Counted from the stretch's first letter, positions 1 to 9,267 are shown. The stretch: 64,000 nt of DNA from Neoroseomonas alkaliterrae (GCF_014199195.1 NZ_JACIJE010000011.1:62001-126000), one strand, 5' to 3'. Notes: a model not told the origin generated them from the letters alone. Made by a program: numbers and translations.

Positions 1-1
1 C

Positions 2-475
2 GCCAAGCACGGGCTGCTGCGCGCGCGCCGAGCGGATGTCGTGCTCGACAGCGCCGAGCCCTTCCGGGACGCGGTGCGCGAGGCGACGGGCGGGCAGGGT
101 GTCGCCTGCGTGCTCGACACGATCGGCGGCGATGCCTTCGACGAGTCCCTGCGCTGCCTCGGCGATGGCGGCACGCTGGTGGTGGTGGGATTCGCGGGCG
201 GCGGCATCCCGACGGTCGCGGCCAACATCCTGCTGCTCAAGAACATCGCCGTCGCGGGGGTGAACTGGGGCACCTATGTCGGGTGGTCGCCGGGCGATGC
301 GCGCCGCCTGCACGCGCCGCGCGCGCGGGCGCTCTGGGCGCAGCTCATGGCGTGGTGGCAGGCCGGCGCGCTGCGGCCCGAGGTGCATGCCGCCTTCCCG
401 CTGGAGCGGTTCCGCGAGGCCATGGCTGAGGTGCGGGAGCGGCGCAGCGCCGGGCGGGTGGTGCTGCGGCCGTGA
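2..475 (+). CDS. Zinc-type alcohol/quinone dehydrogenase, C-terminal part (5' cut by window)
   Basis: The window opens inside this gene; about 157 residues of the C-terminal half are present. The visible part holds the end of the Rossmann NAD(P)-binding domain (GGDAFDESLRCLGDGG, then LVVVGFAGG) and the C-terminal catalytic-domain segment ending SAGRVVLRP. This is typical of NADPH:quinone oxidoreductases of the medium-chain dehydrogenase family, which usually have about 320 residues. Substrate cannot be read from this part. A GTG at 41 is in frame but is internal, because the reading frame continues upstream of it. Confidence 0.85.
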   Translation, partial: AKHGLLRARRADVVLDSAEPFRDAVREATGGQGVACVLDTIGGDAFDESLRCLGDGGTLVVVGFAGGGIPTVAANILLLKNIAVAGVNWGTYVGWSPGDARRLHAPRARALWAQLMAWWQAGALRPEVHAAFPLERFREAMAEVRERRSAGRVVLRP

Positions 476-575
476 TGGGTGGCGGCGCAGCGCGCGGCAA
501 CGGTTCTCCTGGCGCGCGCCGGATCCCGGAAGCGGCCGAGGGCGGGGAGACGTCGCCGCCGCCCGCCCGCGCCGC

Positions 576-1961
576 ATGAAGGACCATCGCGGCGTCGCGC
601 TGATCGTCGCCTCCGCGCTGTTCATGCAGAATCTCGACAGCGCGGTGCTGGCGACGGCCCTGCCGGCGATGGCGCGCGACCTGAACGAGGACCCGGCGCG
701 GCTCGGCGCGGCGATCACCTCCTACCTGGTGGCGCTGACCGTCTTCATCCCCTTCTCGGCCTGGATCGCCGACCGCTTCGGCGCGAAGCGCGTCTTCATG
801 CTGGCGATCCTGGTCTTCGTCGCCTCCTCCATCCTGTGCGGCCGGGCGCAGGGGCTCGGGGAACTCGTCGCATTCCGCGTTCTGCAGGGCGTGGGCGGGG
901 CGATGATGGTCCCGGTCGGCCGGCTGCTCCTGCTGCGGGAGGTGCCGAAGAAGGACATGCTCTCGGCCATGGCCTGGCTGACCATGCCGGCGCTGCTCGG
1001 CCCCGTGACCGGCCCGCCGCTGGGCGGCGTGCTGACGGACCTCTTCTCCTGGCGCGCGGTGTTCTGGATCAACGTGCCGATCGGGCTGGTCGGCCTCGTC
1101 CTGGTGGCCTGGAGGATCCCGCATGTACCGCCGGCGCGGCCGGGCCCGCCGGATGTGGTGGGCCTCGCGCTGACCGGCGGGGCGCTGGCGCTGCTCATGT
1201 TCGGCCTCGAGACGGTGGGGCGGCACGTGGTGCCGGGCTGGATGTCCTGGAGCGGGCTCGTCTGCGGCGGCGCGATGGGCTGGCTCGCGATCCGCCATTG
1301 CCGGCGGGCGCCGTCGCCCGCGGTGGATCTCGGGCTGTTCCGCATCGCCACCTTCCGCGACCCGGCGGTCGCGGGCAGCCTGTTCCGCACCGGCGCGGGG
1401 GCCGTGCCCTTCCTGATCCCGCTGATGCTGCAGATCGGCTTCGGGATGAGCGCGACGCAGAGCGGCTTCGTCTCCTTCGCCACCGCGCTCGGCGCCTTCG
1501 CGATGAAGCCGCTGGTGCGGCCGCTGCTCAGGCGCACGGGTTTCCGCACGGCGCTCATGGCCAATGGCGTGCTGGCGGCGGCCGGCGTGGCGGCGCTGGC
1601 GCTGGTGACGCCCGCCTGGCCGGCGGCGGCGATCTTCCTGCTGCTGGCCGCGGGCGGGCTTGCGCGCAGCCTGCAGTTCACCGCGCTGAACACGCTCGCC
1701 TTCGCCGACGTGCCGCCCGAGCGCATGTCGCGCGCGACGGCGCTCTACGGCACGCTGCAGCAGCTCTCGCCCGCGCTCGGCGTGGTGCTGGCCACCGCGA
1801 CGCTCGAGGTGTCGCAGGCGCTGGCGGGCCGGGATGCGCTGCTGCCGGTGGATTTCTCGCTCGGCTTCGTGGTGGCCGCGCTGGTGGTGGTGCTGGCCGT
1901 GCCGCTGCACGCCCGCCTGCCGGCCGATGCCGGCGCCGAGGTTTCGGGCCATCGCGGATGA
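576..1961 (+). CDS. MFS transporter, DHA2-like drug exporter
   Basis: A 461-residue polytopic inner-membrane protein. The N-terminus reads LFMQNLDSAVLATALPAMA, the usual first helix of DHA2-type drug:proton antiporters. A motif-A loop (DRFGAKRV, about residues 66-73) and a motif-C segment (LLGPVTGPPLGG, about 142-153) follow, consistent with the antiporter branch. The frame is open much further upstream, but ATG 576 begins just before the first helix; no strong ribosome site is visible. Substrate is unknown. It is followed by two hairpins and converges on livF. Confidence 0.88.
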   Translation: MKDHRGVALIVASALFMQNLDSAVLATALPAMARDLNEDPARLGAAITSYLVALTVFIPFSAWIADRFGAKRVFMLAILVFVASSILCGRAQGLGELVAFRVLQGVGGAMMVPVGRLLLLREVPKKDMLSAMAWLTMPALLGPVTGPPLGGVLTDLFSWRAVFWINVPIGLVGLVLVAWRIPHVPPARPGPPDVVGLALTGGALALLMFGLETVGRHVVPGWMSWSGLVCGGAMGWLAIRHCRRAPSPAVDLGLFRIATFRDPAVAGSLFRTGAGAVPFLIPLMLQIGFGMSATQSGFVSFATALGAFAMKPLVRPLLRRTGFRTALMANGVLAAAGVAALALVTPAWPAAAIFLLLAAGGLARSLQFTALNTLAFADVPPERMSRATALYGTLQQLSPALGVVLATATLEVSQALAGRDALLPVDFSLGFVVAALVVVLAVPLHARLPADAGAEVSGHRG

Positions 1962-1967
1962 TGGGTT

Positions 1968-2025
1968 CAAAGGGCCTTTCGACCCTTTGCGGGGTGAGGT
2001 GTGGAGAGGGGCGGTGCCCCTCTCC
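1968..2025. terminator. Two hairpins between convergent MFS and livF genes
   Basis: Two inverted repeats lie in the 74-bp gap between the convergent genes. The first pairs CAAAGGG (1968-1974) with CCCTTTG (1983-1989). The second is a perfect 10-bp stem, GGAGAGGGGC (2003-2012) with GCCCCTCTCC (2016-2025), and a 3-nt loop. No long T-run follows, as is common in very GC-rich genomes. Placement suggests a bidirectional terminator. Confidence 0.6.
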
Positions 2026-2035
2026 GCGTGCCGCG

Positions 2036-2749
2036 TCAGAACAGTTCCATCAGGCGCGTGTGGTCGTCGAGTTCGCCCGGCGCCCCTTCGAAGATGAACT
2101 GGCCCGATCGCATGACCAGCACGCGGTCGGAGACGGCGAAGGCTTCGCGCACGTTCTGCTCGACGAGCAGGATCGACATGCCGCGCGATTCCCGCAGCGC
2201 CGCGATCGGCCGGATCAGATCCTGGAAGAGTTTCGGCGCGAGGCCGATGGAGGGCTCGTCCAGCAGCAGCACCTTGGGCCGGGTCAGCAGCGCGCGGCCG
2301 ATCGAGACCATCTGCTGCTGCCCGCCCGAGAGCGTGCCCGCGCGCCGCGTGCGGAACTCCCTGATCCGCGGCAGAACCTCGAGCACTTCCTCAATGCGTT
2401 CGCGCTGCTCGCCCTTCGGCACGCTGGCGGACCAGAGGGCGAGGCCGAAGATCTCCTCCACCGTCAGGTCGGGGAAGACGCCGCGGCCTTCCGGCACGAG
2501 CGCGACGCCGAGGCCGCCGAGCGCGGCCGGCGTATGGTTCGCCGGCGTCTGCCCGAAGATGCGCATGGTCCCGGCGGAGGGCCGGTGCAGCCCGAACAGC
2601 ACGCGCAGCAGCGTGGACTTGCCCGCGCCGTTGTGGCCGATGAGGCAGAGGATCTCGCGGGACTTCAGGCTCAGCGAGACGTCCTGCAGCACTTCCCGCC
2701 CGCCATAGCCGGCGGACAGGCCCAGGGCCTGGATGGCGTAGTCGGTCAT
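2036..2749 (-). CDS. livF: Branched-chain amino acid-type ABC transporter ATP-binding protein LivF
   Basis: A 237-residue ATPase of the hydrophobic amino acid (HAAT) importer family. Walker A is GHNGAGKST (38-46), the ABC signature LSGGQQQ (140-146), Walker B LLLDEP (161-166), and the switch histidine is replaced in the usual LivF context VEQN (196-199). It ends the minus-strand block SMP-30-livKHMGF and overlaps the livG stop by four bases, implying translational coupling. The natural ligand need not be an amino acid; neighbouring lactonase and hydantoinase genes suggest an amide or lactone-related compound (inference). Confidence 0.93.
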   Translation of the reverse strand: MTDYAIQALGLSAGYGGREVLQDVSLSLKSREILCLIGHNGAGKSTLLRVLFGLHRPSAGTMRIFGQTPANHTPAALGGLGVALVPEGRGVFPDLTVEEIFGLALWSASVPKGEQRERIEEVLEVLPRIREFRTRRAGTLSGGQQQMVSIGRALLTRPKVLLLDEPSIGLAPKLFQDLIRPIAALRESRGMSILLVEQNVREAFAVSDRVLVMRSGQFIFEGAPGELDDHTRLMELF

Positions 2750-3504
2750 GCGGCCTCCTGCGGCCGGTCGCCGAAGTAGATGGCGGCGAGTGCGGGGTCG
2801 CGGAGGATCGTCTCGGGGTCACCTTCCGCCAGCACCTTGCCCTGGTCGAGGAACGCGATGCGGTTGGACAGTTCCACCACCACGTCGAGGTTGTGCTCGA
2901 TCAGGCAGATGGCGACGCCGCGCGCCTGCGCGTCCCGGAGCAACTGCCCGAAGCGGATGCGGGAGGCGAGGTCGAGCCCCGAGGCCGGCTCGTCGAGCAG
3001 CCAGATGTCGGCCTCGGCGGCGAGGATGCGCGCCATGGAGAGGAACTTGCGCTCGGCATAGGCAAGATCGACCGCGCGCGCATCGGCGAGGGCGGTCAGG
3101 CCCGTGGCCTCCATCGCCGCCTCGGCGCGTTCCTGCCGGCGGGCGCGGGCGCGGGTGCCGCCCGGCTGCCAGAACCAGGACGCCGTCTCGGTCGCGGCCA
3201 GCACATTCTCCCGCACGGTCATGTGGGTGAAGAGCCGCAGGTCCTGGAAGGACCGCGCGACGCCGAGGCGGGCCACCTGCCACGGCTTCAGCCCCATGAT
3301 CGGCTTGCCGCGGATCGAGGCGGTGCCGGAATCGGCGCGCAGGTTGCCGGTGATGAGGTTGAAGGTGGTGGTCTTGCCGGCGCCGTTCGGCCCGACCAGC
3401 GCGGTGACCTGCCCCGCGGGCAGGGAGAGCGAGACGCCCGCCACCGCCTGCAGCCCGCCGAAGGAACGCGCGAGGTTCTCCGATTTCAGCAGGATCTCGC
3501 TCAT
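2746..3504 (-). CDS. livG: Branched-chain amino acid-type ABC transporter ATP-binding protein LivG
   Basis: A 252-residue partner ATPase of LivF. Walker A GPNGAGKTT (38-46), Walker B IWLLDEP (167-173) and the D-loop SGLD are intact. The ABC signature is unusual: where LivG normally reads LSYGE/Q, this protein has LAYAERK (147-153), so both the serine and the central glycine are changed. ATG 3504 is chosen because it gives the family N-terminus (LLKSENLARSFGGLQAV) and a 4-bp overlap with livM; the open frame upstream is non-coding shadow. Confidence 0.92.
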   Translation of the reverse strand: MSEILLKSENLARSFGGLQAVAGVSLSLPAGQVTALVGPNGAGKTTTFNLITGNLRADSGTASIRGKPIMGLKPWQVARLGVARSFQDLRLFTHMTVRENVLAATETASWFWQPGGTRARARRQERAEAAMEATGLTALADARAVDLAYAERKFLSMARILAAEADIWLLDEPASGLDLASRIRFGQLLRDAQARGVAICLIEHNLDVVVELSNRIAFLDQGKVLAEGDPETILRDPALAAIYFGDRPQEAA

Positions 3505-4376
3505 GCCGTGCTCCTCCCCTTCGAGAGGTCGCCCACCAGGCCGGCGGGACGGAAGATCATCAGCAGCGTCATGGCGAGGCCGTAGATGATCTGCTGCACC
3601 GCGCCGACCTCGGTGGCCGGGATGAAGGGCAGGAAGGCGAGGCCGGCGGGCAGGGAGAGCAGGATGACCGCGCCGATGATCGGCCCCCAGAGCGTGCCGG
3701 TGCCGCCGATGATGACCATCGCCATCACCAGCACCGACTGGTCCATGGTGAAGGATTCGACGTTCACGAAGGAGAGGTGCAGGGCGAAGAGCGCGCCGGC
3801 GATGCCCGCCCCGGCGCAGGCGAAGGCCACCGCCAGCGTCTTGGCCGCGGCGACGTTCTTGCCGAGCGCCTCGGCCGCGCTCTCGGCGTCGCGGATCGAC
3901 TGCAGCGTGCGGCCGAAGGCGCCGCGCTGCAGCCGCGCCGTCAGGAACAGGATGAGTGCCAGCGCCGCGACAGCGACCGGCAGCACCCCGATCTGGACGC
4001 CCAGTAGCGTCGGGCGCGGTATGCCGACCAGGCCGCCGATGCCCCCCGTCAGCGGCTTCACCTCCGCGAACAGGGTCGCGGCCATCATCTGCAGCCCGAG
4101 CGAGGCGGCGACGAAATACTCCCCACGCACGCGCAGCGCCGGCAGGGCGAGGCAGAGCGACAGCCCGCCCGCGATGGCGGCGCCGACGAGGCAGGCGAGC
4201 AGGGCGTCGGGGACGAGCAGCAGCGCCACCTGCGCCCCGGCATAGGCGCCGAGGCCGAAGAACACCGCATGGGCCACCGAGAAGATGCCCGCGAAGCCGA
4301 TGATGAAGTTCAGGGTGGCGGCGAGGATGCCGAAGATCGCGACGATCGTCGCGAGATTCATGAGATAGGCGATCAT
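3501..4376 (-). CDS. livM: Branched-chain amino acid-type ABC transporter permease LivM
   Basis: A 291-residue permease, about eight to ten membrane helices, with the family segments NFIIGFAGIFSVAHAVFFG (about 22-40) and MVIIGGTGTLWGPIIGA in the C-terminal half. It has 4-bp overlaps with both livG and livH. The start at 4376 gives a standard hydrophobic LivM N-terminus; the longer open frame upstream lies antisense to the livH reading frame and is not used. Confidence 0.92.
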   Translation of the reverse strand: MIAYLMNLATIVAIFGILAATLNFIIGFAGIFSVAHAVFFGLGAYAGAQVALLLVPDALLACLVGAAIAGGLSLCLALPALRVRGEYFVAASLGLQMMAATLFAEVKPLTGGIGGLVGIPRPTLLGVQIGVLPVAVAALALILFLTARLQRGAFGRTLQSIRDAESAAEALGKNVAAAKTLAVAFACAGAGIAGALFALHLSFVNVESFTMDQSVLVMAMVIIGGTGTLWGPIIGAVILLSLPAGLAFLPFIPATEVGAVQQIIYGLAMTLLMIFRPAGLVGDLSKGRSTA

Positions 4377-5242
4377 CGCGTCTGCACCACGCCGAAGATG
4401 CCCGAGGGGCGGAAGATGATGAAGGCAAAAAGGACGAAGAAGGAGACGCCTTCTGCCCACTGGGTGTCCACCACCGCGAGCGCCAGGCTTTCCGCGACGC
4501 CGAGCATCAGCCCGGCCAGCGCCGCGCCGCGCAGCGAGCCGACACCGCCGACGATCGTCGCCGCAATCGAGATCAGCATGGCATGGTGGCCGATCGCCTC
4601 GTTCAGCCCCGAGGTCATGGCCGTCAGGATCGCCGCCGGTGCGGCCAGCGCCGAGCCGAGCGCGAAGGCAAGCACCGAGAGCCGGTTGGAGGACAGGCCG
4701 TAGGTGCGGATCAGGTCCGGATTCTGCGCGAGGGCACGCAGCGCCACGCCCGCCGGGTGCCGGGTGAGGAACGCCGACAGCGCCGCGAACAGCGCCACGG
4801 CCACCCCGATCGCGATCCAGAAGACCGGGGCGAGGAAGACCTCGGGCAGCACTTCGCTGGCGCGGGAGAGTTCTGTGTCCACCGAGGCGAAGCCTCGCCC
4901 GGCGAGCATGCCGATGAGATTCTGCACCACCACCGCGACGCCGAACGCGGCGACGAAGACGGTGAAGAAGGAGCCTTCGTGCCGCTGGATAGGGCGATAG
5001 ACGAGGCGTTCCATGGCGATGCCGAACAGCGTCGCCACCGCGATCCCGCACAGGGCTGCCGCCCACCAGGGCAGGCCGCCGGTGAAGCCGAACAGGAAAA
5101 CATAGCCGGCGAGCGTGAAGGCCGTGCCGTGCGCGAAGTGGAAGATGCGGGTGGCGCCGAAGATCAGGGCGAAACCCGCAGCGGTCAGCGCATACAGGGC
5201 CCCGGTCTGGAGTCCCTGCAGCAAGAGCTGCAGCAGCAGCAC
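4373..5242 (-). CDS. livH: Branched-chain amino acid-type ABC transporter permease LivH
   Basis: A 289-residue inner-membrane permease beginning with GTG. It has the LivH hallmarks GLQTGALYALTAAGFALIFG near the N-terminus and ISIAATIVGGVGSLRGAAL in the C-terminal third. It starts four bases after the livK stop, and its own end overlaps livM, so livK-H-M-G-F are almost certainly one transcription unit. Confidence 0.92.
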   Translation of the reverse strand: MLLLQLLLQGLQTGALYALTAAGFALIFGATRIFHFAHGTAFTLAGYVFLFGFTGGLPWWAAALCGIAVATLFGIAMERLVYRPIQRHEGSFFTVFVAAFGVAVVVQNLIGMLAGRGFASVDTELSRASEVLPEVFLAPVFWIAIGVAVALFAALSAFLTRHPAGVALRALAQNPDLIRTYGLSSNRLSVLAFALGSALAAPAAILTAMTSGLNEAIGHHAMLISIAATIVGGVGSLRGAALAGLMLGVAESLALAVVDTQWAEGVSFFVLFAFIIFRPSGIFGVVQTR

Positions 5243-5246
5243 GGGC

Positions 5247-6377
5247 TCAGCCCGCGATCGGCGTCATCCTGCCGCCCCGGATCTCGTTGATCTGGATGGC
5301 GGCGGTCATGCTGCCATGCTCGTCGAAGCTCGCCTTGCCGCCGACGAGGTCGAATTCGCGGATGCGCAGCAGCGTCTCGCGCAGCGTGTCGCCGTTGACG
5401 GGCTTGTTTTCCCGTTCCAGCTCGGCCGCCAGCAGCGCGAAGAGGCGCGTGCCGTTGTAGTAGTTGGTGTTGTAGATGGCCGGATCGGCGCCGTGCCGCG
5501 CCCGGAAGTCGGCGGCGAAGCGGCGCGTCAGCGCGTCGCCCGCCGAGAAGTCGAACTTCTGGCTGGTGAAGATCAGCCCCTCGGCCTCGGGCAGGGAGAG
5601 GACGGAGCCGATATTGATGCCGGAGTAGGAGATCAGCGGCTGGCGCACGCCGTTGTCCCTGAGGCCCTTGATGATCTGGGGCTGCTGCGCCCCGAAGGAG
5701 GCGATGTAGACCGCGTCCGGCCGCGCCTGACGGACCCGCGCGGCGACCGCGCCGAAGTTCTGCTGCGCGCGGGGAATGGAGAAAACACCCGCCACCGTGC
5801 CGCCGGCGGCGGGAAACTCGCGCTGCATGAGCTGCAGGATCGCGTCGCCGAACGGGTCGTCCACGTAGATCAGGGCCACGCGCTTGAGGTCGCGGCGGAT
5901 CAGGAAGGGGAAGATCGCTCGCGTCTCGAGGTGCGCGAGCGGGATGACGTTCCAGAAATACGGCGAGAGGCGTTCGAGGTCGGGGCCGACCGCCCCTCCG
6001 TTCACGGTGATGGTCCGGGCGCGGTCCGCGACCGGGGCCACAGCCTTGGAGACGGATGTGAAGCCGGTGAGCACCCAGGATGCGCGGTCCACGTTGATCA
6101 GCTTGGTCATGCCGATCACGGCCTGCTGCGGCAGCGCCTGGCTGTCCTCCGACTGCACGCGCACCGGGCGGCGCAGCAGGTTCTCCGCGCGCATGTGGTC
6201 GATCGCGAGCTGCACGCCGTCGGTGAACAGCTTGCCGTATTCGGCATTCGGCCCGCTCATGGGAAAGAGCGTGCCGATCACGTAGGGGTCGGAGCCCTGC
6301 GCGAAGGACGGGCGGATGAAGGGTGCGGCGAGCGCCGTGCCGAGCAGGGCGCGGCGCGCGATCAGCGGACCGAACAT
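5247..6377 (-). CDS. livK: Periplasmic substrate-binding protein of the liv-type ABC importer
   Basis: A 376-residue class I (Leu/Ile/Val-type) periplasmic binding protein. The N-terminus has a twin-arginine-like signal (ARRALLGTALAA, then SFAQG cleavage region), and the mature protein opens IGTLFPMSGPNAEYGK, the first strand and ligand loop of the family. It leads the transporter genes and lies 63 bp downstream of the SMP-30 gene on the same strand. Ligand is not determinable from sequence alone. Confidence 0.9.
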   Translation of the reverse strand: MFGPLIARRALLGTALAAPFIRPSFAQGSDPYVIGTLFPMSGPNAEYGKLFTDGVQLAIDHMRAENLLRRPVRVQSEDSQALPQQAVIGMTKLINVDRASWVLTGFTSVSKAVAPVADRARTITVNGGAVGPDLERLSPYFWNVIPLAHLETRAIFPFLIRRDLKRVALIYVDDPFGDAILQLMQREFPAAGGTVAGVFSIPRAQQNFGAVAARVRQARPDAVYIASFGAQQPQIIKGLRDNGVRQPLISYSGINIGSVLSLPEAEGLIFTSQKFDFSAGDALTRRFAADFRARHGADPAIYNTNYYNGTRLFALLAAELERENKPVNGDTLRETLLRIREFDLVGGKASFDEHGSMTAAIQINEIRGGRMTPIAG

Positions 6378-6440
6378 GGCGTTACTCCCTCAGGCGGTCT
6401 TGCTTGTTGCGACGCAGCGTCCGCCTGCGCCGCGCGCCTG

Positions 6441-7379
6441 TCAACCGTGCGGCAGGCGGAATCCCGGCTCGTCCCACTGCATCGCCGCGAGCTTCCCGCT
6501 GGTGGACAGCGTGATGTAGGCGGTGCGCATATCCGGGCCGCCGAAGCAGATGTTCGTCGGCATGCGTTCGGGCATCTTCACCACGCGCAGGATCTCCCCG
6601 GCGGGGGAGACGGTGGTGATCTCCCCGCTCACCAGCGTCGCGACGATGATGTTGCCGGAGGCCGCGATCGCCAGGCTGTCGAGGCGGCGATAGCCGGGGA
6701 ACTGGCAGAGCACGCGCCCGCCATTGCTCGACGGCCAGGGTTCCTTCTTCAGCCTGCCCGGGCCTTCGATGTCCCAGGCCCAGAGACGGCCGGTCTCGGT
6801 CTCCGCCACATACAGCGTCTTGCCGTCCGGGCTGATGCCGATGCCGTTGGCGCCGCCGAAGATGGGGAAGGCGGCCTCGATGACCTTCGATCCGTCCTCG
6901 GCCGCCCAGTAGGCGCCGCCATGGTCGCGGTCGCGCGCGCGCACCTTGCCGAGGTCGCTGAACCAGAAGCCGCCCCGGCCGTCGAACATCAGGTCGTTGG
7001 GGCCGCGCAGGGGGCGGCCGTCCACGGCGCGGATCAGCGTCTCGACGGCGCCTGTGGCGGGGTCCACGCGCTCGATGCGGCCGCCGGAATAATCGGGGGA
7101 CTGGCCGGTGGGGCGCAGCATCCCCGGCTCTTCATGCCAGGAGAAGCCGCCATTGTTGCAGACATAGAGCATCCCGCCCGGCCCGAGCGCCAGGCCGTTC
7201 GGCGCGCCGCCGACCGTGGCGATGGTGGTCTTCGCGCCATTCGCCGCGACGCGGGTGATGCGCCGGGCCTCGATCTCGACCAGCGCCACCGAGCCGTCCG
7301 GCATCGCGACCGGGCCTTCGGGAAAGCGCAGCCCCTCGGCGACGATGCGCAGGTCAGGGTTCTCGACGGTGACGGTCAT
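6441..7379 (-). CDS. SMP-30/gluconolactonase/LRE family protein
   Basis: A 312-residue six-bladed beta-propeller hydrolase. The family anchors are RFPEGPVAMPDGSVALVE (glutamate metal ligand, about residue 21), APNGLALGPGG, GPNDLMFDGRGGFWFSDLG and GANGIGISPDGKTLYVAET, which supply the Asn and Asp calcium-site ligands. Such enzymes open lactones. ATG 7379 gives a natural N-terminus; the open frame runs far upstream only as antisense to hyuB. It heads the minus-strand liv block and diverges from hyuB, 93 bp apart. Confidence 0.9.
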   Translation of the reverse strand: MTVTVENPDLRIVAEGLRFPEGPVAMPDGSVALVEIEARRITRVAANGAKTTIATVGGAPNGLALGPGGMLYVCNNGGFSWHEEPGMLRPTGQSPDYSGGRIERVDPATGAVETLIRAVDGRPLRGPNDLMFDGRGGFWFSDLGKVRARDRDHGGAYWAAEDGSKVIEAAFPIFGGANGIGISPDGKTLYVAETETGRLWAWDIEGPGRLKKEPWPSSNGGRVLCQFPGYRRLDSLAIAASGNIIVATLVSGEITTVSPAGEILRVVKMPERMPTNICFGGPDMRTAYITLSTSGKLAAMQWDEPGFRLPHG

Positions 7380-7472
7380 GGCGCTTCCTTCCCTCGTTGC
7401 GCCGATGATGGCGCGGCGCGCGCCGGCTGCGAAGTCTTGACGGCGGCCACGCCGCGCCGGAGCGTTGCGCGC

Positions 7473-9116
7473 ATGTCCGCGCCCGATCCCGTCACGCTCT
7501 CGGTCCTCGACAACCGCTTCCGCGCCATCGTCGAGGAAATGGGGGAGGCGATGCTGCGCACCGCCTATTCCCAGATCCTGAACTCGTCCCGCGACTTCTC
7601 GATCGCGCTCTGCGACGGGCAGGCGCGGCTCGTCGCGCAGGCCGACCACATCCCGGTCCATGTCGGCGCCATGCCCTTCGCGGTGCAGGCGGTGCTGGAG
7701 GCCTTCGGCGACGCCATCGCCGAGGGCGACATCTACCTGCTGAACGACCCCTATCACGGCGGCTCGCACCTGCCGGACCTGACCATCGTGGTGCCGGTCT
7801 TCGCGGCCGGGCGGCTCATCTTCTTCTCGGTGGTGCGGGCGCACCACACCGACATCGGCGGCGGCACGCACGGCGCCTACAACCCCGCCGCGACCGAGAT
7901 CTTCCAGGAGGGGCTGCGGCTGCCGCCGATCCTGCTCGGCCAGGGGCGCGAGCCGCGGGCCGACCTCGTGCGCATGATCGTCACCAACACCCGCCTGCCG
8001 CGCGAGGTGCGCGGCGACCTGATGGCGATGATCGGCGCGGCGCATCTGGGGGAGAAGCGCCTGCTCGCGGTGCTCGACAGGCATGGCGCCGTGGAGACGG
8101 AAGCGGCCATCGCCGCCATCCTCGCGCTGTCGGAGGCGCATGCCCGGCGCATCATCGCCTCCTGGGCCGACGGCGAATGGCGGGGCGAGGCCTTCCTCGA
8201 CGACGACGGCTTCGGCCGCGAGGACATCGCGATCCGCGCGCGCGTGGCCAAGCGCGGCGATTCGATCACCGTTGACCTGACCGAAAGCGACCCGCAGGTT
8301 CCATCCTTCCTCAATTCCTCCTGGCCCAACACCGCGAGCGCGGTGCGCATGGCGATCGCCTTCCTGCTCGACCCGGATGTGGCGAAGAACGACGGCTGCT
8401 TCCGCCCGATCGAGATCCTCGCCAAGGAAGGCACCATCGTGCTGCCGCGCGAGGGCGCGCCGGTGACGATGTGCACCTCCCACTGCTCCAACGAGATCGT
8501 GGAGGCGGTGGTCAAGGCGCTCGCCAACGCCTGCCCTGACCGCGCCATGGGCGGCTGGGGGCGGCGCTACCGCGTCGCCATCAAGGGGCGCGATCCGCGC
8601 CGGCCGGGGCGCGACTTCGTCTGGCACATGTTCCATGCCCGGCCGGGCGGCGGCGCCTCCTCGCAGGGCGATGGCTGGTCCACCGCGGGCGAATGGCATT
8701 CGGCCGGGGGTCTGAAGTTCGGCAGCGTCGAGATGGCCGAGGCGCGCTTTCCCCTCTTCTTCGCGAAGCACGAGTTCCGCCCGGGCAGCGCCGGGGACGG
8801 CACCTTCCGCGGCGGGCTCGGCGGCGAGCTGGTGATGCGGCTCGAGACCGAGGGGCCGGCGGTGGCGAACACGGCGGGCGATGGCGTGCGCTACGGCGCG
8901 GCGGGGATGCTCGGCGGGCGCGACGCGGCGCCGCACCACTACACGCTGGAACGCGCGGACGGGACCGAGCGCGTCCTTCGCACGAAGGAGGTCGGGATCC
9001 CGCTCGCGCCGGGGGATGTGCTGCATGTGCGCGCGGGCGGCGGCGGCGGCTGGGGGCCGCCCGAGGGGCGCGACCCGGCGGCGCGCGCGCGCGACGAAGC
9101 GGAGGGCCTGCTGTGA
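7473..9116 (+). CDS. hyuB: Hydantoinase B / 5-oxoprolinase beta-type subunit
   Basis: A 547-residue member of the HyuB family, which pairs with HyuA in ATP-dependent opening of hydantoins or oxoproline-like cyclic amides. Typical segments are RFRAIVEEMGEAMLRTAYS near the N-terminus, HVGAMPFAVQAV, and LLNDPYHGGSHLPDLTIV (about 90-107). ATG 7473 matches the family start. HyuA follows after a 151-bp gap. The divergent lactonase and liv importer suggest uptake and ring opening of one class of cyclic substrate (inference). Confidence 0.93.
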   Translation: MSAPDPVTLSVLDNRFRAIVEEMGEAMLRTAYSQILNSSRDFSIALCDGQARLVAQADHIPVHVGAMPFAVQAVLEAFGDAIAEGDIYLLNDPYHGGSHLPDLTIVVPVFAAGRLIFFSVVRAHHTDIGGGTHGAYNPAATEIFQEGLRLPPILLGQGREPRADLVRMIVTNTRLPREVRGDLMAMIGAAHLGEKRLLAVLDRHGAVETEAAIAAILALSEAHARRIIASWADGEWRGEAFLDDDGFGREDIAIRARVAKRGDSITVDLTESDPQVPSFLNSSWPNTASAVRMAIAFLLDPDVAKNDGCFRPIEILAKEGTIVLPREGAPVTMCTSHCSNEIVEAVVKALANACPDRAMGGWGRRYRVAIKGRDPRRPGRDFVWHMFHARPGGGASSQGDGWSTAGEWHSAGGLKFGSVEMAEARFPLFFAKHEFRPGSAGDGTFRGGLGGELVMRLETEGPAVANTAGDGVRYGAAGMLGGRDAAPHHYTLERADGTERVLRTKEVGIPLAPGDVLHVRAGGGGGWGPPEGRDPAARARDEAEGLL

Positions 9117-9267
9117 TGGCGTCGATGCCGCCCGTGGCGAGAGACATCCTCGCCAACCCGCCTTCGCTTTGGCTCATCCAGGCACCCTCCGCCGCCGTGG
9201 TGACGCCAGGATCCGAAAGCGGCGGAGGTTCCCCTCCCCCGCCCTTCCCGCATGCGGGGTGCAGGCC

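Noticed and set aside
7437-7465. TTGACG as a -35 for hyuB
   Set aside because: No acceptable -10 hexamer lies at 16-18 bp spacing and the start codon would be too close.
5115-9116. Very long open frames opposite or out of frame with real genes (for example 5115-9116, 8581-11361, 14119-17133, 25544-28642)
   Set aside because: In DNA this GC-rich, stop codons are rare in shadow frames. The translations are arginine/glycine/proline-rich without domain structure, and each lies over a gene with clear family motifs.
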